DNA of 64,000 bases from Rhodoblastus sp. 17X3 (GCF_030056575.1 NZ_JASHHX010000007.1:113103-177102), one strand, 5' to 3'. Shown: positions 9,401-17,165, counted from the stretch's first letter. Notes: generated from the letters alone by a model not told the origin. Program-made: numbers and translations.

Positions 9401-11883
9401 TTCGACACGCTCTCGAAAACGCCGAAGCCCGCGCCGGTCGGCGCCTTTCCGAGCGACCACAGGCGCGGCGCGGCGCCATCCTGCGCCTCGCTGAAATAGA
9501 GGAAGGCGCCGCGCGGCAGGATCGGATCGTCCGCCGCGCGGGTCATGTCGATCGGCGGTCCGCGCCGCGCCGCCGTCTCGACGCGGAAGAAGCCCTGCCC
9601 GTCGCGCCCCAGATTCAGCGTGAGCAGGCCGTTGCCGACCGCGCCTGTCGCGGCGGCGCTTTTGGCCCCTGCGCGAGGCCGGGTCAGGATGAAGATCGTC
9701 AGTGCGAGGCAGACGCCAAGCGCGAACAGGCCATAGCCGATCAGCAGGCTGGAGAGCGGAGAGACCGGCCCTTTCGCCGCGGCTTCCGCGCCGCTCCAGG
9801 CCTTGTCCCATTCGGCCCCGCGCGGGATGTAGAAGGGAATGAGCAGCGGCGCCCAGGTGCCGAAGCGGCGGATGCCTTCCGGGATCACGCGAGACCGCGC
9901 ATTGGCGCCAAGGAAGCGCGCGGCGCGCTCGTCCGCCATGTCGCCGCCGACGAAGGACAGATTGACCAGAGTGGCGACGCGAAGGCCCATGTGGTCGAAC
10001 CAGATCAGCACGCGCAGCCAGTCATAGGTCAGCAGCGCCGTGAAGACGGCGAGGCTCCAGTCGTGGAACTGCGAGGGCGGCAGCGCCGCGCTCATATAGG
10101 TCGCGACCGTCGTGCGGATCAGGCCGTCCTGATTGTACCATTGCGGATCTGGCGCGACCTTGAGGAAGGCGTAGATGATCGGCGCCATCCACAGGCCCCA
10201 GCGCAGCACCACGATGGCGTTGTCGGCGAGCGCCCGCGCGCCGTCAGCGCTGAACAGCTGGCGCAGCGGCGCGAGATCGCGCTTCAGCAGCGCCGTCAGG
10301 AAGAAGATGTTGATGCTGAACAAGGGCGCGGCGAAAATCCACTGGATCACGCCCGAGAGCGATTCCAGATAGAGCAGTTTCACGCCGCCCTCGACCATGC
10401 CCATATTGGTCGCGCCCCATTTCGAGAAGAAGGGCGTGATGACGTAAGCGCTTTCGGCATGGCCCAGCGCGCCGTAATTGACCGCGACGTGATCGAAGAA
10501 ATGGGCGCGCACAACGCCGAGCTGGCCAAGGTCGAAATACCACGAGATCGCGCCGCCGAGCACCCCGCCAAGCAGAGCGCCAAGGGCGTAGGGACGCCAG
10601 CCGCGCAGGCGCGCGCGCAGGCCGCCGGCCATGTCCGAGAAATCGCCATAGAGCAAGGCGCCGACATAGGCGAGCGCGCCCACCGCGAAGCCGAACAGGA
10701 AGCGCTCGTCGCCCGGCGCCGCCGGCAGCTCGCGCCCGAAAGCCTGCAACAGGCCGACTCCGCAAATAGCGCCCACGCAAAAATTGCTCGCGGAATGATA
10801 TTGCGCGGCGAGGCGCTTGTGGAAGGGCGGCGTGGAATCGGTCGATTCCAGAATGGTCCGCGCCAGCGGGAACAGCAGCGCGCCCGCGACCGCCGCGCCG
10901 ATCGAGCCGGAGCGCAGCAAAAGCGAGACCGCCTCGGGCTGGCCGATGAAGGCGTCGAACGCCAGCAGCAGGCCGATGAAGACCGCGCCATAAACGGCGC
11001 CCTTGGCGGCGCCCGTGCGCCAGATTTCATAGAGCTTGCGCCCGACCGGCGGCGCATCGTGCAGGATGTCGCCCAGCACCGCCGTGACCAGATAAACCTC
11101 GGCCCAAAGCCCTGCCTGCGCGAGCGCCGCGGCGAAAGCGGAAACCGCGATGCGCAAAGGCGCCACGAGCGCGGCGACGAAGGGCGTCGAGCCGGCCGCG
11201 GCGATCGGCGGCGTGGCGGCGGCGCAGAAAGCGGCCAGCAGCAGCACGCCGTGAAGCAGCGCGCCATGAAGCAGCGCGCCTTGGGCCATGCGCCGGCCCA
11301 TGGCGAGACAGGCGCCATAGACCACGGCCTCGTTGACGACGAAGAGAACGAGGCCGCGCACAAAGACGCGCGCCAGCGGCAGCGGCGCGCCAAAGGCCAG
11401 CGCGCCCGCCGCGCGGTCGAGCAACGGCGAGCCGAGGCCAAGCAGGAGATTGAACACGAAAGGCAGCACCAGCAGGGCGACGCAGGCTTCGACGCCGGTT
11501 CGCTTTCCGCGCGTCATCCAGCCCAATAACGCAGCCGCATAATAGAGCAGGATCGCGACAAGCCCCCCGACCGGGGAAAGGCGCAGGATATCGGGATAAT
11601 TCTGCGGCGCGGCCCAGATCGCGAGGTGCGGATCGACCGCGAGGCCGAGCGCGGACAGGACGAGGAAATCGACGACAAAGGCGAGCCGTCCCCGACCGGC
11701 GCCCGAAAGCGCGACCGAAAAGCCCAGCAGCGCCAAAGCGCCCATCGCGCCGCCATAAAGAGCGGTTGACGCCGCGCCCTGGCTCGACGCCCAAACCGCG
11801 CCGACCAACAGCAGGGCGCTCAGAAAGCGCAGGAGGCCATGTTGCGCGGGCGCGGCGAATCTGGACGGAGCGGGAGCCAACAT
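6418..11883 (-). CDS. Giant membrane-anchored GH94 (glycoside phosphorylase-type) protein
   Basis: An 1821-residue protein. Roughly the first 700 residues are a polytopic membrane region with many hydrophobic stretches. Two beta-sandwich segments of the GH94 N-terminal type follow (about 730-1000 and 1060-1330), then an (alpha/alpha)6 catalytic domain from about 1370. The catalytic-acid motif is visible as GAGDWDDGMN (acid at about Asp1535; cellobiose phosphorylase has GDWND), with ENGGQYTHGSSWF further on. This resembles the C-terminal half of NdvB/cyclic beta-1,2-glucan synthase, but I see no GT84 glucosyltransferase module; NdvB is about 2800 residues. It may remodel or phosphorolyse beta-1,2-glucans. 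The catalytic end should lie on one membrane face. A short in-frame duplication (ALLHGALLHG) sits near residue 213. Function inferred from the family only. Confidence 0.8.
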   Translation of the reverse strand: MLAPAPSRFAAPAQHGLLRFLSALLLVGAVWASSQGAASTALYGGAMGALALLGFSVALSGAGRGRLAFVVDFLVLSALGLAVDPHLAIWAAPQNYPDILRLSPVGGLVAILLYYAAALLGWMTRGKRTGVEACVALLVLPFVFNLLLGLGSPLLDRAAGALAFGAPLPLARVFVRGLVLFVVNEAVVYGACLAMGRRMAQGALLHGALLHGVLLLAAFCAAATPPIAAAGSTPFVAALVAPLRIAVSAFAAALAQAGLWAEVYLVTAVLGDILHDAPPVGRKLYEIWRTGAAKGAVYGAVFIGLLLAFDAFIGQPEAVSLLLRSGSIGAAVAGALLFPLARTILESTDSTPPFHKRLAAQYHSASNFCVGAICGVGLLQAFGRELPAAPGDERFLFGFAVGALAYVGALLYGDFSDMAGGLRARLRGWRPYALGALLGGVLGGAISWYFDLGQLGVVRAHFFDHVAVNYGALGHAESAYVITPFFSKWGATNMGMVEGGVKLLYLESLSGVIQWIFAAPLFSINIFFLTALLKRDLAPLRQLFSADGARALADNAIVVLRWGLWMAPIIYAFLKVAPDPQWYNQDGLIRTTVATYMSAALPPSQFHDWSLAVFTALLTYDWLRVLIWFDHMGLRVATLVNLSFVGGDMADERAARFLGANARSRVIPEGIRRFGTWAPLLIPFYIPRGAEWDKAWSGAEAAAKGPVSPLSSLLIGYGLFALGVCLALTIFILTRPRAGAKSAAATGAVGNGLLTLNLGRDGQGFFRVETAARRGPPIDMTRAADDPILPRGAFLYFSEAQDGAAPRLWSLGKAPTGAGFGVFESVSKVQALLRGEREGLRCEAVVEMAEGEAVAIWRVRLTNQLNIARKLRVASYRDLVMNEGGVERRDAAYNALHVGTFFVRPLGAIFARNRLLKNQAGDFADKRLSREIAFHAALPNEAARLIGYEDSRSRFFGLGQRRDPDVFAQGLTLRDPADEGLLYTFEPCAALMLEVDLPAEGAIELVFLDGWAENETVAAKLIERNGGATLAPDELAETFARRRALAPAIVPAGPRFAFSADGREVKTAPGAPRPFAHVMAGPHGLGVVASHDGDLFAFHRNARANSLTPFRMGEGRNAPPGQAIYVVEKENGEAHCATLLPLRRADTRYEAAFGRGYAIHRSESPRLGLELTSFVAPDEAVEVLQLTLRNHTDREQFYRVVPMLEIILAETPPDALGAVRTQADPSGNALYFANPGNAFVGGWAFVATSLDADCSETSRAKILGRAVSDPLLPFLAEFGHADAGAEDDGRRAAGFSGVIAAPPRGEARVCVVLGAAPTLEAAQVFAARAASLDFATEKLSALEKFWEDLLGTLRIETNRPEFDRLVNDWLPYQLLTARLWGRTGPSQRSGAYGYRDQLQDVLPLVALAPELARKQILLHGRQQFVEGDVLKWWHEAPSGDVGIGERTHASDPHLWLPYVTARYVAATGDSAILDEILPFVEAEDLPRGVEGAVVAPTLSHERASLFDHCRRAIAHSLGNMGKNGLPLMGAGDWDDGMNLVGFRGKGESVWVGFFLYDVLTRFAPIAEARGQAKLAEDYRDRALNLQAALDSCWRGDRFVRAFGDDGAEFLPLGAMSSAWPTLSGAVQSERGRKALENGLAALDKGDRVLLVTPPYDENSKPFPGRSADYPPGVRENGGQYTHGSSWFVDALVRLAEKAAAEGDSAQASQDLARAFQVWESLSPLTKTSPDKIDLYGLPPHQQPADVYDGPGYEGRGGWAWYTGAAARMTSAAYALLGVRVEDGELKLRADAFEDKAGLRLKSVTFKGKRIGAEAREGADAS

Positions 11884-12095
11884 TCTGAGCCTTCGCGTTT
11901 GATCTGGCGGCGAGCGGAAAGGGAATCGGCCTTTTCAGGCGGCCATGATAGTGCAGTTTTGGCGAATTCTGCGGCATGACCCGCGCCGAACGGCGAATTT
12001 GCCTGTCCTTTCAACAACAGTTTGGCCTTTTAGACGAATACAGCTAAAGGAGAAGCCGCGCCGACGCCCTCACGGCGCCGTCGGAATCCCCGTCC

Positions 12096-12845
12096 ATGCA
12101 GTTTCTCGTCGTCGTACTCGCCGGCTTCGGCGCGGGTTTCATCAACGCCCTGGCGGGAGGCGGCTCCTTCCTCACTTTTCCCTCGCTGATCGCGGCGGGC
12201 CTGCCGGCGATCGACGCCAACGCCACCTCGACCATCGCGCTCTTTCCCGCGCAGGTGGCGACGACTTTCGCCTATCGCAGCGGCTTGAAGAAATCGCTGG
12301 AAGACCCGCGCATCGACGGCAAGATGCTTGCGATCATCTCGCTCGTCGGCGGCTTTCTCGGCGCCGTCCTGCTGCTCGCGACGCCCGAACAATTCTTCGA
12401 ACGCGCCGTGCCTTTCCTGCTGCTCGGCGCGACGCTCGTCTTCGCTCTGGGCATGGTCATGCCCCAGCATGCCGAGAAGCAATTGCTCAGCGCGACGGGC
12501 GTGCTGGTCGCCCAATGTTTCGTGGCGATCTACGGCGGCTATTTCGGCGGCGGCATCGGCATTCTGATGCTGGCGGCGCTGACGCTTTACGGACTGAAGG
12601 ACATCGTGCTGATGAACAGCCTGAAAATGCTGCTCGCCACGCTGATGAACGCCACCGCCACCGGCGTCTTCCTGTTTTCCGGCCGCATCCATTGGCTGGA
12701 GGCGATCATACTTTCCGCCGGCTCCATCGCCGGCGGCTTCGCGGGCGCCCATGCCGGATCGCGCATTCCGCCGCTTTATGTGCGCCTGTTTGTGATCTTC
12801 ATCGGCTTCGCGCTGAGCCTGCACTTCTATCTCAAGGCCTTCTGA
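12096..12845 (+). CDS. TSUP (TauE/SafE) family permease
   Basis: A 249-residue membrane protein with about eight helices. The family motif is seen in both repeats: GFGAGFINALAGGGSFLTFPSLIAAGLPAIDANATST near the N-terminus and GGYFGGGIGILMLAALTLYGLKD in the second half. TSUP proteins move sulfite, sulfonates or other organic anions; the substrate here is unknown. It is followed after 16 bases by the quinone oxidoreductase, and the two may share a transcript. Confidence 0.88.
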   Translation: MQFLVVVLAGFGAGFINALAGGGSFLTFPSLIAAGLPAIDANATSTIALFPAQVATTFAYRSGLKKSLEDPRIDGKMLAIISLVGGFLGAVLLLATPEQFFERAVPFLLLGATLVFALGMVMPQHAEKQLLSATGVLVAQCFVAIYGGYFGGGIGILMLAALTLYGLKDIVLMNSLKMLLATLMNATATGVFLFSGRIHWLEAIILSAGSIAGGFAGAHAGSRIPPLYVRLFVIFIGFALSLHFYLKAF

Positions 12846-12861
12846 CCGGGAGTTTGCCGCC

Positions 12862-13878
12862 ATGTCCACCTTGTCCGCTTTGCCCGCGAATATGCGCGAA
12901 ATCTTTTTTGACGGCGCCGGCGGCCCGGAGGTGATCAAACTGCGCGAGGCGCCGGTCCCCGCGCCTGGCCCGGGCAAGGTGCTGGTCCAGGTCGTCGCGG
13001 CGGGAATCAACCGCCCCGACTGCATCCAGCGCGCGGGGCTCTATCCGCCGCCGCCCGGCGAGAGCGAAGTCCCCGGCCTTGAAATCGCCGGCCGGGTCGT
13101 CGCGCTCGGCGAAGGCGTGGACAATGTAAAGATCGGCGATGAAATCTGCGCGCTGGTCGGCTCGGGCGGCTATGCGGAATTCTGCCTCGCCGACGCCGCG
13201 CTCTGCCTGCCCAAGCCGAAGCTTCTGAGCCTGATCGAGGCGGCGGGCGCGCCTGAAACCTTCTTCACCGTCTATGACAATGTCTTTACGCGCGGCGCGC
13301 TGAAACCCGGCGAGACCTTTCTGGTCCATGGCGGGTCGAGCGGCATCGGCTCGACCGCGATCCAGCTCGCGAAACATTTCGGCGCGCGGGTTTTCGCCAC
13401 GGCGGGATCGGCGGAAAAGGTCGAATTCTGCAAGAGCCTCGGCGCGGATGTCGCGATCAATTACCGCGAGCAAGATTTCGTCGCCGAAGTGAAGGCGCTC
13501 ACCGGCAAGAAGGGCGTGGACGTGATCCTCGACATGGTCGGCGGCCCCTATCTGCAGAAGAACGTCGCGGCGCTGGCGCCCGATGGCCGTCTGGTGCAGA
13601 TCGCCTTCCTGCAGGGCAGCAAGGTCAAGGATTTCGACTTCATGAGCGTGATGCTCAAGCGCCTGACCCTCACCGGCTCCACACTGCGCTCGCGCCCGCT
13701 GGCGACCAAGGCCTCGATCGCCGCCGGCTTGCGGGACAAGGTCTGGCCCCTGCTCGACAGCGGCGCCGTGAAGCCGATGATCCACGCGCGTTTCCCGCTG
13801 GAACAGGCCCGCGCCGCCCATGAGCTGATGGAATCCTCGGCCCATCTCGGCAAGATCGTGCTGCTGACTGGAAATTAA
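12862..13878 (+). CDS. NAD(P)H:quinone oxidoreductase, zinc-free MDR (PIG3 type)
   Basis: A 338-residue medium-chain dehydrogenase/reductase. The GroES-like domain (about 25-140) contains AGINRPDCIQRAGLYPPPPG and lacks the Zn-ligand Cys/His set. The Rossmann domain carries HGGSSGIGSTAIQLAKHFGARV. The GLYPPPPG signature places it with PIG3/quinone oxidoreductase proteins, which reduce quinones or alpha,beta-enones with NADPH in the cytosol. Start at ATG 12862, 16 bases after the TSUP stop. The gene ends just before a pair of palindromes that separates it from the convergent Kup-domain gene. Confidence 0.9.
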   Translation: MSTLSALPANMREIFFDGAGGPEVIKLREAPVPAPGPGKVLVQVVAAGINRPDCIQRAGLYPPPPGESEVPGLEIAGRVVALGEGVDNVKIGDEICALVGSGGYAEFCLADAALCLPKPKLLSLIEAAGAPETFFTVYDNVFTRGALKPGETFLVHGGSSGIGSTAIQLAKHFGARVFATAGSAEKVEFCKSLGADVAINYREQDFVAEVKALTGKKGVDVILDMVGGPYLQKNVAALAPDGRLVQIAFLQGSKVKDFDFMSVMLKRLTLTGSTLRSRPLATKASIAAGLRDKVWPLLDSGAVKPMIHARFPLEQARAAHELMESSAHLGKIVLLTGN

Positions 13879-13880
13879 TA

Positions 13881-13913
13881 CCAAGACCCACAGGCAAAAC
13901 TTGTGGGGCTTGG
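13881..13913. repeat. Imperfect palindrome (REP-like or bidirectional terminator)
   Basis: The arms CCAAG-a-CCCACA and TGTGGG-g-CTTGG pair with a single A/G mismatch around a nine-base loop. It lies between the stops of two convergent genes, directly after the oxidoreductase stop. No T-tract follows on either strand, so it may be a dispersed REP-type element rather than a simple terminator. Confidence 0.55.
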
Positions 13914-13951
13914 TTAGGCGCGACTGCGCCGCCGAGCTTATGCGAGGGATT

Positions 13952-13979
13952 CCTTGACCGCGACTTGTCGCGGTCAAGG
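13952..13979. repeat. Perfect 13-base inverted repeat
   Basis: CCTTGACCGCGAC and GTCGCGGTCAAGG are exact reverse complements separated by two bases. The hairpin sits 14 bases from the stop of the minus-strand Kup-domain gene. It probably acts as a two-way transcription or mRNA-decay barrier together with the palindrome just upstream. Confidence 0.65.
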
Positions 13980-13993
13980 AGAAATAGTTCAAG

Positions 13994-14599
13994 TCAGCCC
14001 ACGCGCACGGGGAAAATCTCCGCCGTCAGCTGCACATTGTTGCCAAGGCCGTAATAGAAGGACGTCGGCTGCGAAACGAGGCGCAGGAACAGAAACAGGC
14101 GGAAGCGCAGCTGCCGCCACAGGTCCATCTTGCGCGCGGGCAGCAGGTTTTCATGCGCGACATGCACGATCCAGCGCCGGTGCTGCGGCGGCAGGTCGAT
14201 CTGCTGGTGGCGGGCGAGGTCCTCCAGCCATTTTTCCACATCCGGCTCCTCCATGAAGCCGAACCGCAGATCGACGCCCATGATGCCGCCGCCATCCGGC
14301 GCGCGGTGAAAAATTGTCACCCTGTATCGATTGTCCTCGACATAGGGCGTCTTGACGTGGGTGACCTCGACGAAAATGAGGTGGCGGGGCAGGACGCCGC
14401 AGCGATCCCACATCATTTGCGCGATCACCGGCGCGCGGTCGTCCAGCGAGGTAAGGGTCTTCGGCGACATCACCACGGCGCTGCGATCGATGAAGGATTT
14501 GCTCGCGCGATATTTCTCGACCAGTTCCGCCATGGTCATCGTAGCCTTGGCCTTATAGGCGGCGAAGGTCGCCTTGCGGCCCCAGCGCCCGCGCGGCAA
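13994..14599 (-). CDS. Free-standing Kup-type C-terminal domain protein
   Basis: A 201-residue soluble protein that resembles only the cytoplasmic C-terminal domain of KUP/HAK/KT potassium transporters: a strand of the type RSAVVMSPKTLTSLDDRAPVIAQMMW, then RHLIFVEVTHVKTPYV, MGVDLRFGFMEEPDVEKWL, and the family's terminal KMDLWRQLRFRLFLFLRLVSQPTSFYYGLG with final NNVQLTAEI. No transmembrane segments are encoded and no Kup membrane gene lies upstream; the next gene is an XRE regulator. It has an intact frame and normal codon use, so it is more likely a separate regulatory domain than a fresh pseudogene, but a relic cannot be excluded. Confidence 0.7.
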   Translation of the reverse strand: MPRGRWGRKATFAAYKAKATMTMAELVEKYRASKSFIDRSAVVMSPKTLTSLDDRAPVIAQMMWDRCGVLPRHLIFVEVTHVKTPYVEDNRYRVTIFHRAPDGGGIMGVDLRFGFMEEPDVEKWLEDLARHQQIDLPPQHRRWIVHVAHENLLPARKMDLWRQLRFRLFLFLRLVSQPTSFYYGLGNNVQLTAEIFPVRVG

Positions 14600-14623
14600 A
14601 TGACCTGAATCAGCCCTGGTGGC

Positions 14624-15013
14624 TCATCCTTTGGCCATGCCCTCGAAAGCGGCGTAGCTCGAAACGAGCGTCAGGACCAGTTGGCGCGTTTCATGATCCC
14701 GAATGCGGGCGAAATCGCGCAACAACCGCTCTTCGTCATCGGCCGCGCCGGCGTCATCGTCCGTCAGCCGCACCAACCCCGCCGCCGTCACCGAGAACCC
14801 GTCGAAAAACGCCGACGGAGGCGCCCGCAGGACGCGCGACAACACCCGCATCAGATCGGCGGAAATGCGCTCGCGGCCTTCTTCGAGATCGTCCAGGCGG
14901 CCGGCCGAAATCGCAAGCATCCGGGACAGGACGTCCGGCGACACCCCCTTGGACTGCCGCAGGAAACGCAATCTGGCTCCGACATGCCGGTCAATGAAAT
15001 TAGAGGTCTTCAT
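14624..15013 (-). CDS. XRE-family helix-turn-helix regulator
   Basis: A 129-residue DNA-binding protein of the common alphaproteobacterial type starting MKTSNFIDRHVGARLRFLRQSKGVSPDVLSRMLAISAGRLDDLEEGRERISADLMRVLSRVLRAPPSAFFDG. The HTH spans about residues 10-65. Relatives in the order usually read QQVQKYEKG in the recognition helix; here this is AGRLDDLEEG, so the target site probably differs. The C-terminal half carries a helical tail (LLRDFARIRDHETRQLVLTLV) seen in the same group. The start at 15013 is chosen by family alignment over a longer frame open to 15151. A perfect CtrA-type box lies about 140 bases upstream. Confidence 0.85.
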   Translation of the reverse strand: MKTSNFIDRHVGARLRFLRQSKGVSPDVLSRMLAISAGRLDDLEEGRERISADLMRVLSRVLRAPPSAFFDGFSVTAAGLVRLTDDDAGAADDEERLLRDFARIRDHETRQLVLTLVSSYAAFEGMAKG

Positions 15014-15152
15014 GGGATTTTTCACAAAATCGAAATGGCGCAACCGGCCCTCCCCGGCGCCCTTCTCGCGGCCTTGCAGGTCGCTCCGGAGGCCGGACGG
15101 GAATGCGCCTTCATTTAAATAAAATTCTACAAAAACGCCGAGCCGACGCAAC

Positions 15153-15167
15153 TTAATGAAGCGTTAA
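15153..15167. promoter_or_regulatory. Perfect CtrA-type box TTAA-N7-TTAA
   Basis: The sequence TTAATGAAGCGTTAA matches the CtrA consensus of alphaproteobacteria exactly. It lies in an A+T-rich gap upstream of the minus-strand XRE regulator (start 15013). A second A+T-rich palindrome (GTTAA-N4-TTAAC) is at 15210-15223. Binding is inferred. Confidence 0.55.
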
Positions 15168-15280
15168 TCATGAATTTAAGCACTTTATCACGTTAGGTAA
15201 GCAAACAAGGTTAAATACTTAACAGCTTCTCGGAAGCAATGCTTTACACCCGCCCGTCGTTCCGACCAAAGACGTCAAGG

Positions 15281-16045
15281 TTAAGCGGCGACGGCGATGA
15301 ACATTGCTGCGTCGAGCAGGAAGGCGCCGTCGTCTTCTATCGCGAAATAGGCGCGGGTTTCGGCGCTGGCCTTCTGCTGCAACAGACGGATCGCCGCCGC
15401 CAGCGGGGCCGGCGTGCCGATGCGACTCGTCCAGACGGCGAAATCCATGCGCAACCGCCAGTTCTCGCAGGACTCGAGGGAAAAGCCTGCATCCGCCAGC
15501 ATCGCGCGCCATTCCGCGACGCTGTAATCGCGCACATGCGAGACGTCGCGCAGCAATTCCACGGCCTGGAGATGGGTGTCGAGGGCGGGCTCGCCGGGCG
15601 AGACAATGTCGATGAAAATTGCCGGGGCGCCCGCGCGCAACACGCGGCGGGCCTGCCGCAGACCAGCGGACGCGTCGCGCCAGTGGTGGGCGGAGAAACG
15701 GCTGGCGACAAAGTCGAACGAGGCGTCGGGGAACGGCAGGCTTTCCGCCGAGGCCAGAAACGTTTCGACATTGCTCCAGCCGCGGCGTTCCGCTTCGGCG
15801 GCGACGACCGCCAGCATATCCGCCGACAGGTCGACCGCCGCGACGGCGCCCGAGACGCCGGCCAGAGCGTAAGCGACGTGCCCGCCGCCGGCCCCGAGGT
15901 CGAGCGCGCGAGCCGGCGCAATGCGCGCTGCGCGCGCGGTCAGCGCGGCGAGATCGGCGCCGCCCGCATGGACGGCGCTTTCGACATAGGCCCGCGCGTG
16001 AGCGCCAAACTGCCGCTCGGTCAGAGCGTCGTGATCCTGTGTCAC
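15281..16045 (-). CDS. Class I SAM-dependent methyltransferase (type 11)
   Basis: A 254-residue cytosolic methyltransferase. SAM-binding motif I is ALDLGAGGGHVAYAL, motif II region VAAVDLSADMLAVVAAEAERRG, and the post-motif is FDFVASRFSAHHW, then RVLRAGAPAIFIDIV. The UbiE/BioC-like fold does not tell the substrate. The GTG start at 16045 is chosen because an AGGA lies seven bases before it and it follows the crotonase stop by seven bases; an upstream extension would run antisense-like Arg-rich sequence through the crotonase gene. Probably co-transcribed with the crotonase. Confidence 0.82.
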   Translation of the reverse strand: MTQDHDALTERQFGAHARAYVESAVHAGGADLAALTARAARIAPARALDLGAGGGHVAYALAGVSGAVAAVDLSADMLAVVAAEAERRGWSNVETFLASAESLPFPDASFDFVASRFSAHHWRDASAGLRQARRVLRAGAPAIFIDIVSPGEPALDTHLQAVELLRDVSHVRDYSVAEWRAMLADAGFSLESCENWRLRMDFAVWTSRIGTPAPLAAAIRLLQQKASAETRAYFAIEDDGAFLLDAAMFIAVAA

Positions 16046-16052
16046 GGCGATC

Positions 16053-16823
16053 CTATTCCCCCCGCCATTGCGGCGGCCTTTTGGCGAGGAAGGACTCCAT
16101 GCCTTCCTGAAAATCGGCGCTGCGATAGCACATGACGACAAGGTCCTCGCCCGTCTCCATCGGCGGACGCAGTCGCAACAGAGCCTCCTTGGTCGCGCGC
16201 AAGGTGAGCGGCGCATGGCCCGCCACGGTTTTCGCCAGTTCCTCGGCGCGGTCCGCCAGCGCCTCGGGCGCGACGATTTCGCCGACCAGGCCGAACAGCC
16301 GGGCCTCATCGGCGTCGATCAGCCGGGCGGTGAAAAGCAGGTCCTTGACCCGCGCCGCGCCGATGATGTGCGCAAGACGGCCGTAATTGGCCACGGACAG
16401 GCAGTTGCCGAGCGTGCGCGCGATGGGAAAGCCGAATTTGGCGTTGCTCGCGGCGACGCGCAGGTCGCAACAGGCGGCGATGGCCGCGCCGCCGCCGGTG
16501 CAGGCCCCGGCGATGGCCGCGATGGTCGGCGCGCGGCATTTTTCCAGCGTGGACAGCACGCGCTCGATCTTGACCTCGTAATCGACGGCGTCCTGCGCCG
16601 ATTGCAGGGCGCGAAATTCCGCAATATCCGTGCCCGCGGCGAAGGCCTTGTCGCCCGCGCCATAGATCAGCAGCGCGCGGATCGAACGATCCTCGTTCGC
16701 CTTTTCGCAGGCCTCGCGCAAATGTTCGTACATTTCGAAGGTGAGCGCGTTGCGCGCTTGCGGGCGGTTGAAAATGAAATGCGCGATGCCGTCGCGGTTC
16801 TCGAACAGGGTGACGTCCGTCAA
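16053..16823 (-). CDS. Enoyl-CoA hydratase/isomerase (crotonase) family, atypical active site
   Basis: A 256-residue crotonase-fold protein. The oxyanion-hole strands are clear: AFAAGTDIAEF (about 61-70) and IAGACTGGGAAIAACCDLRVA (about 105-125). In classic hydratases a Glu follows the GGG-C segment (rat Glu144) and a second Glu sits in the AQPE strand (rat Glu164). By eye these positions are Ala114 and Ile134 here, so ordinary hydratase chemistry is unlikely. It could be an isomerase, hydrolase or decarboxylase of the superfamily. It forms a two-gene unit with the downstream methyltransferase. Confidence 0.82.
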   Translation of the reverse strand: MTDVTLFENRDGIAHFIFNRPQARNALTFEMYEHLREACEKANEDRSIRALLIYGAGDKAFAAGTDIAEFRALQSAQDAVDYEVKIERVLSTLEKCRAPTIAAIAGACTGGGAAIAACCDLRVAASNAKFGFPIARTLGNCLSVANYGRLAHIIGAARVKDLLFTARLIDADEARLFGLVGEIVAPEALADRAEELAKTVAGHAPLTLRATKEALLRLRPPMETGEDLVVMCYRSADFQEGMESFLAKRPPQWRGE

Positions 16824-17165
16824 ATGTCGCGCTCCTCTGACACGCGCTTGGGACGTCAGGGCGCCTCCCCACGCGCGGAAAAATCCTTAATCCCGGCATA
16901 GGCCGAGCCGAAAGCTTATTCAACTTTTCGCTGCGCGACCCGCTCCTTGGGGTCAACCGTCGGCACCGTGGTCTGGCAAGCCGCCCATGGTCGTTTTGAC
17001 GCATGCTAAAGTATAGTTCCTCAGATAGGCCTTAGAATTAGGCATATTGTTTAGTCTCTTGAACCATGCCTTTCGGATAAGCATCGCGGAATTGAGACTC
17101 CGCTGAGATTTTTGTCACAGCGCATCGCATCCGGATTCCTGAATCGACTATGAAAGGCCGCAGAT
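16824..17165. other. Divergent intergenic region before crotonase and SatP genes
   Basis: 342 bases separate the divergent crotonase and SatP genes. The right half is A+T-rich and presumably holds the SatP promoter; AAAGG lies before the SatP ATG. I find no convincing -35/-10 pair, small gene or RNA. Confidence 0.4.

Noticed and set aside
7582..11529. Open frame of 1315 codons on the plus strand opposite the GH94 gene
   Set aside because: It is the mirror of a strongly codon-biased high-G+C gene and shows only low-complexity Arg/Gln/Glu sequence without any domain.
15014..15151. N-terminal extension of the XRE regulator
   Set aside because: The family start is MKTSNFIDRHVG; the extension has no similarity and a poor composition.
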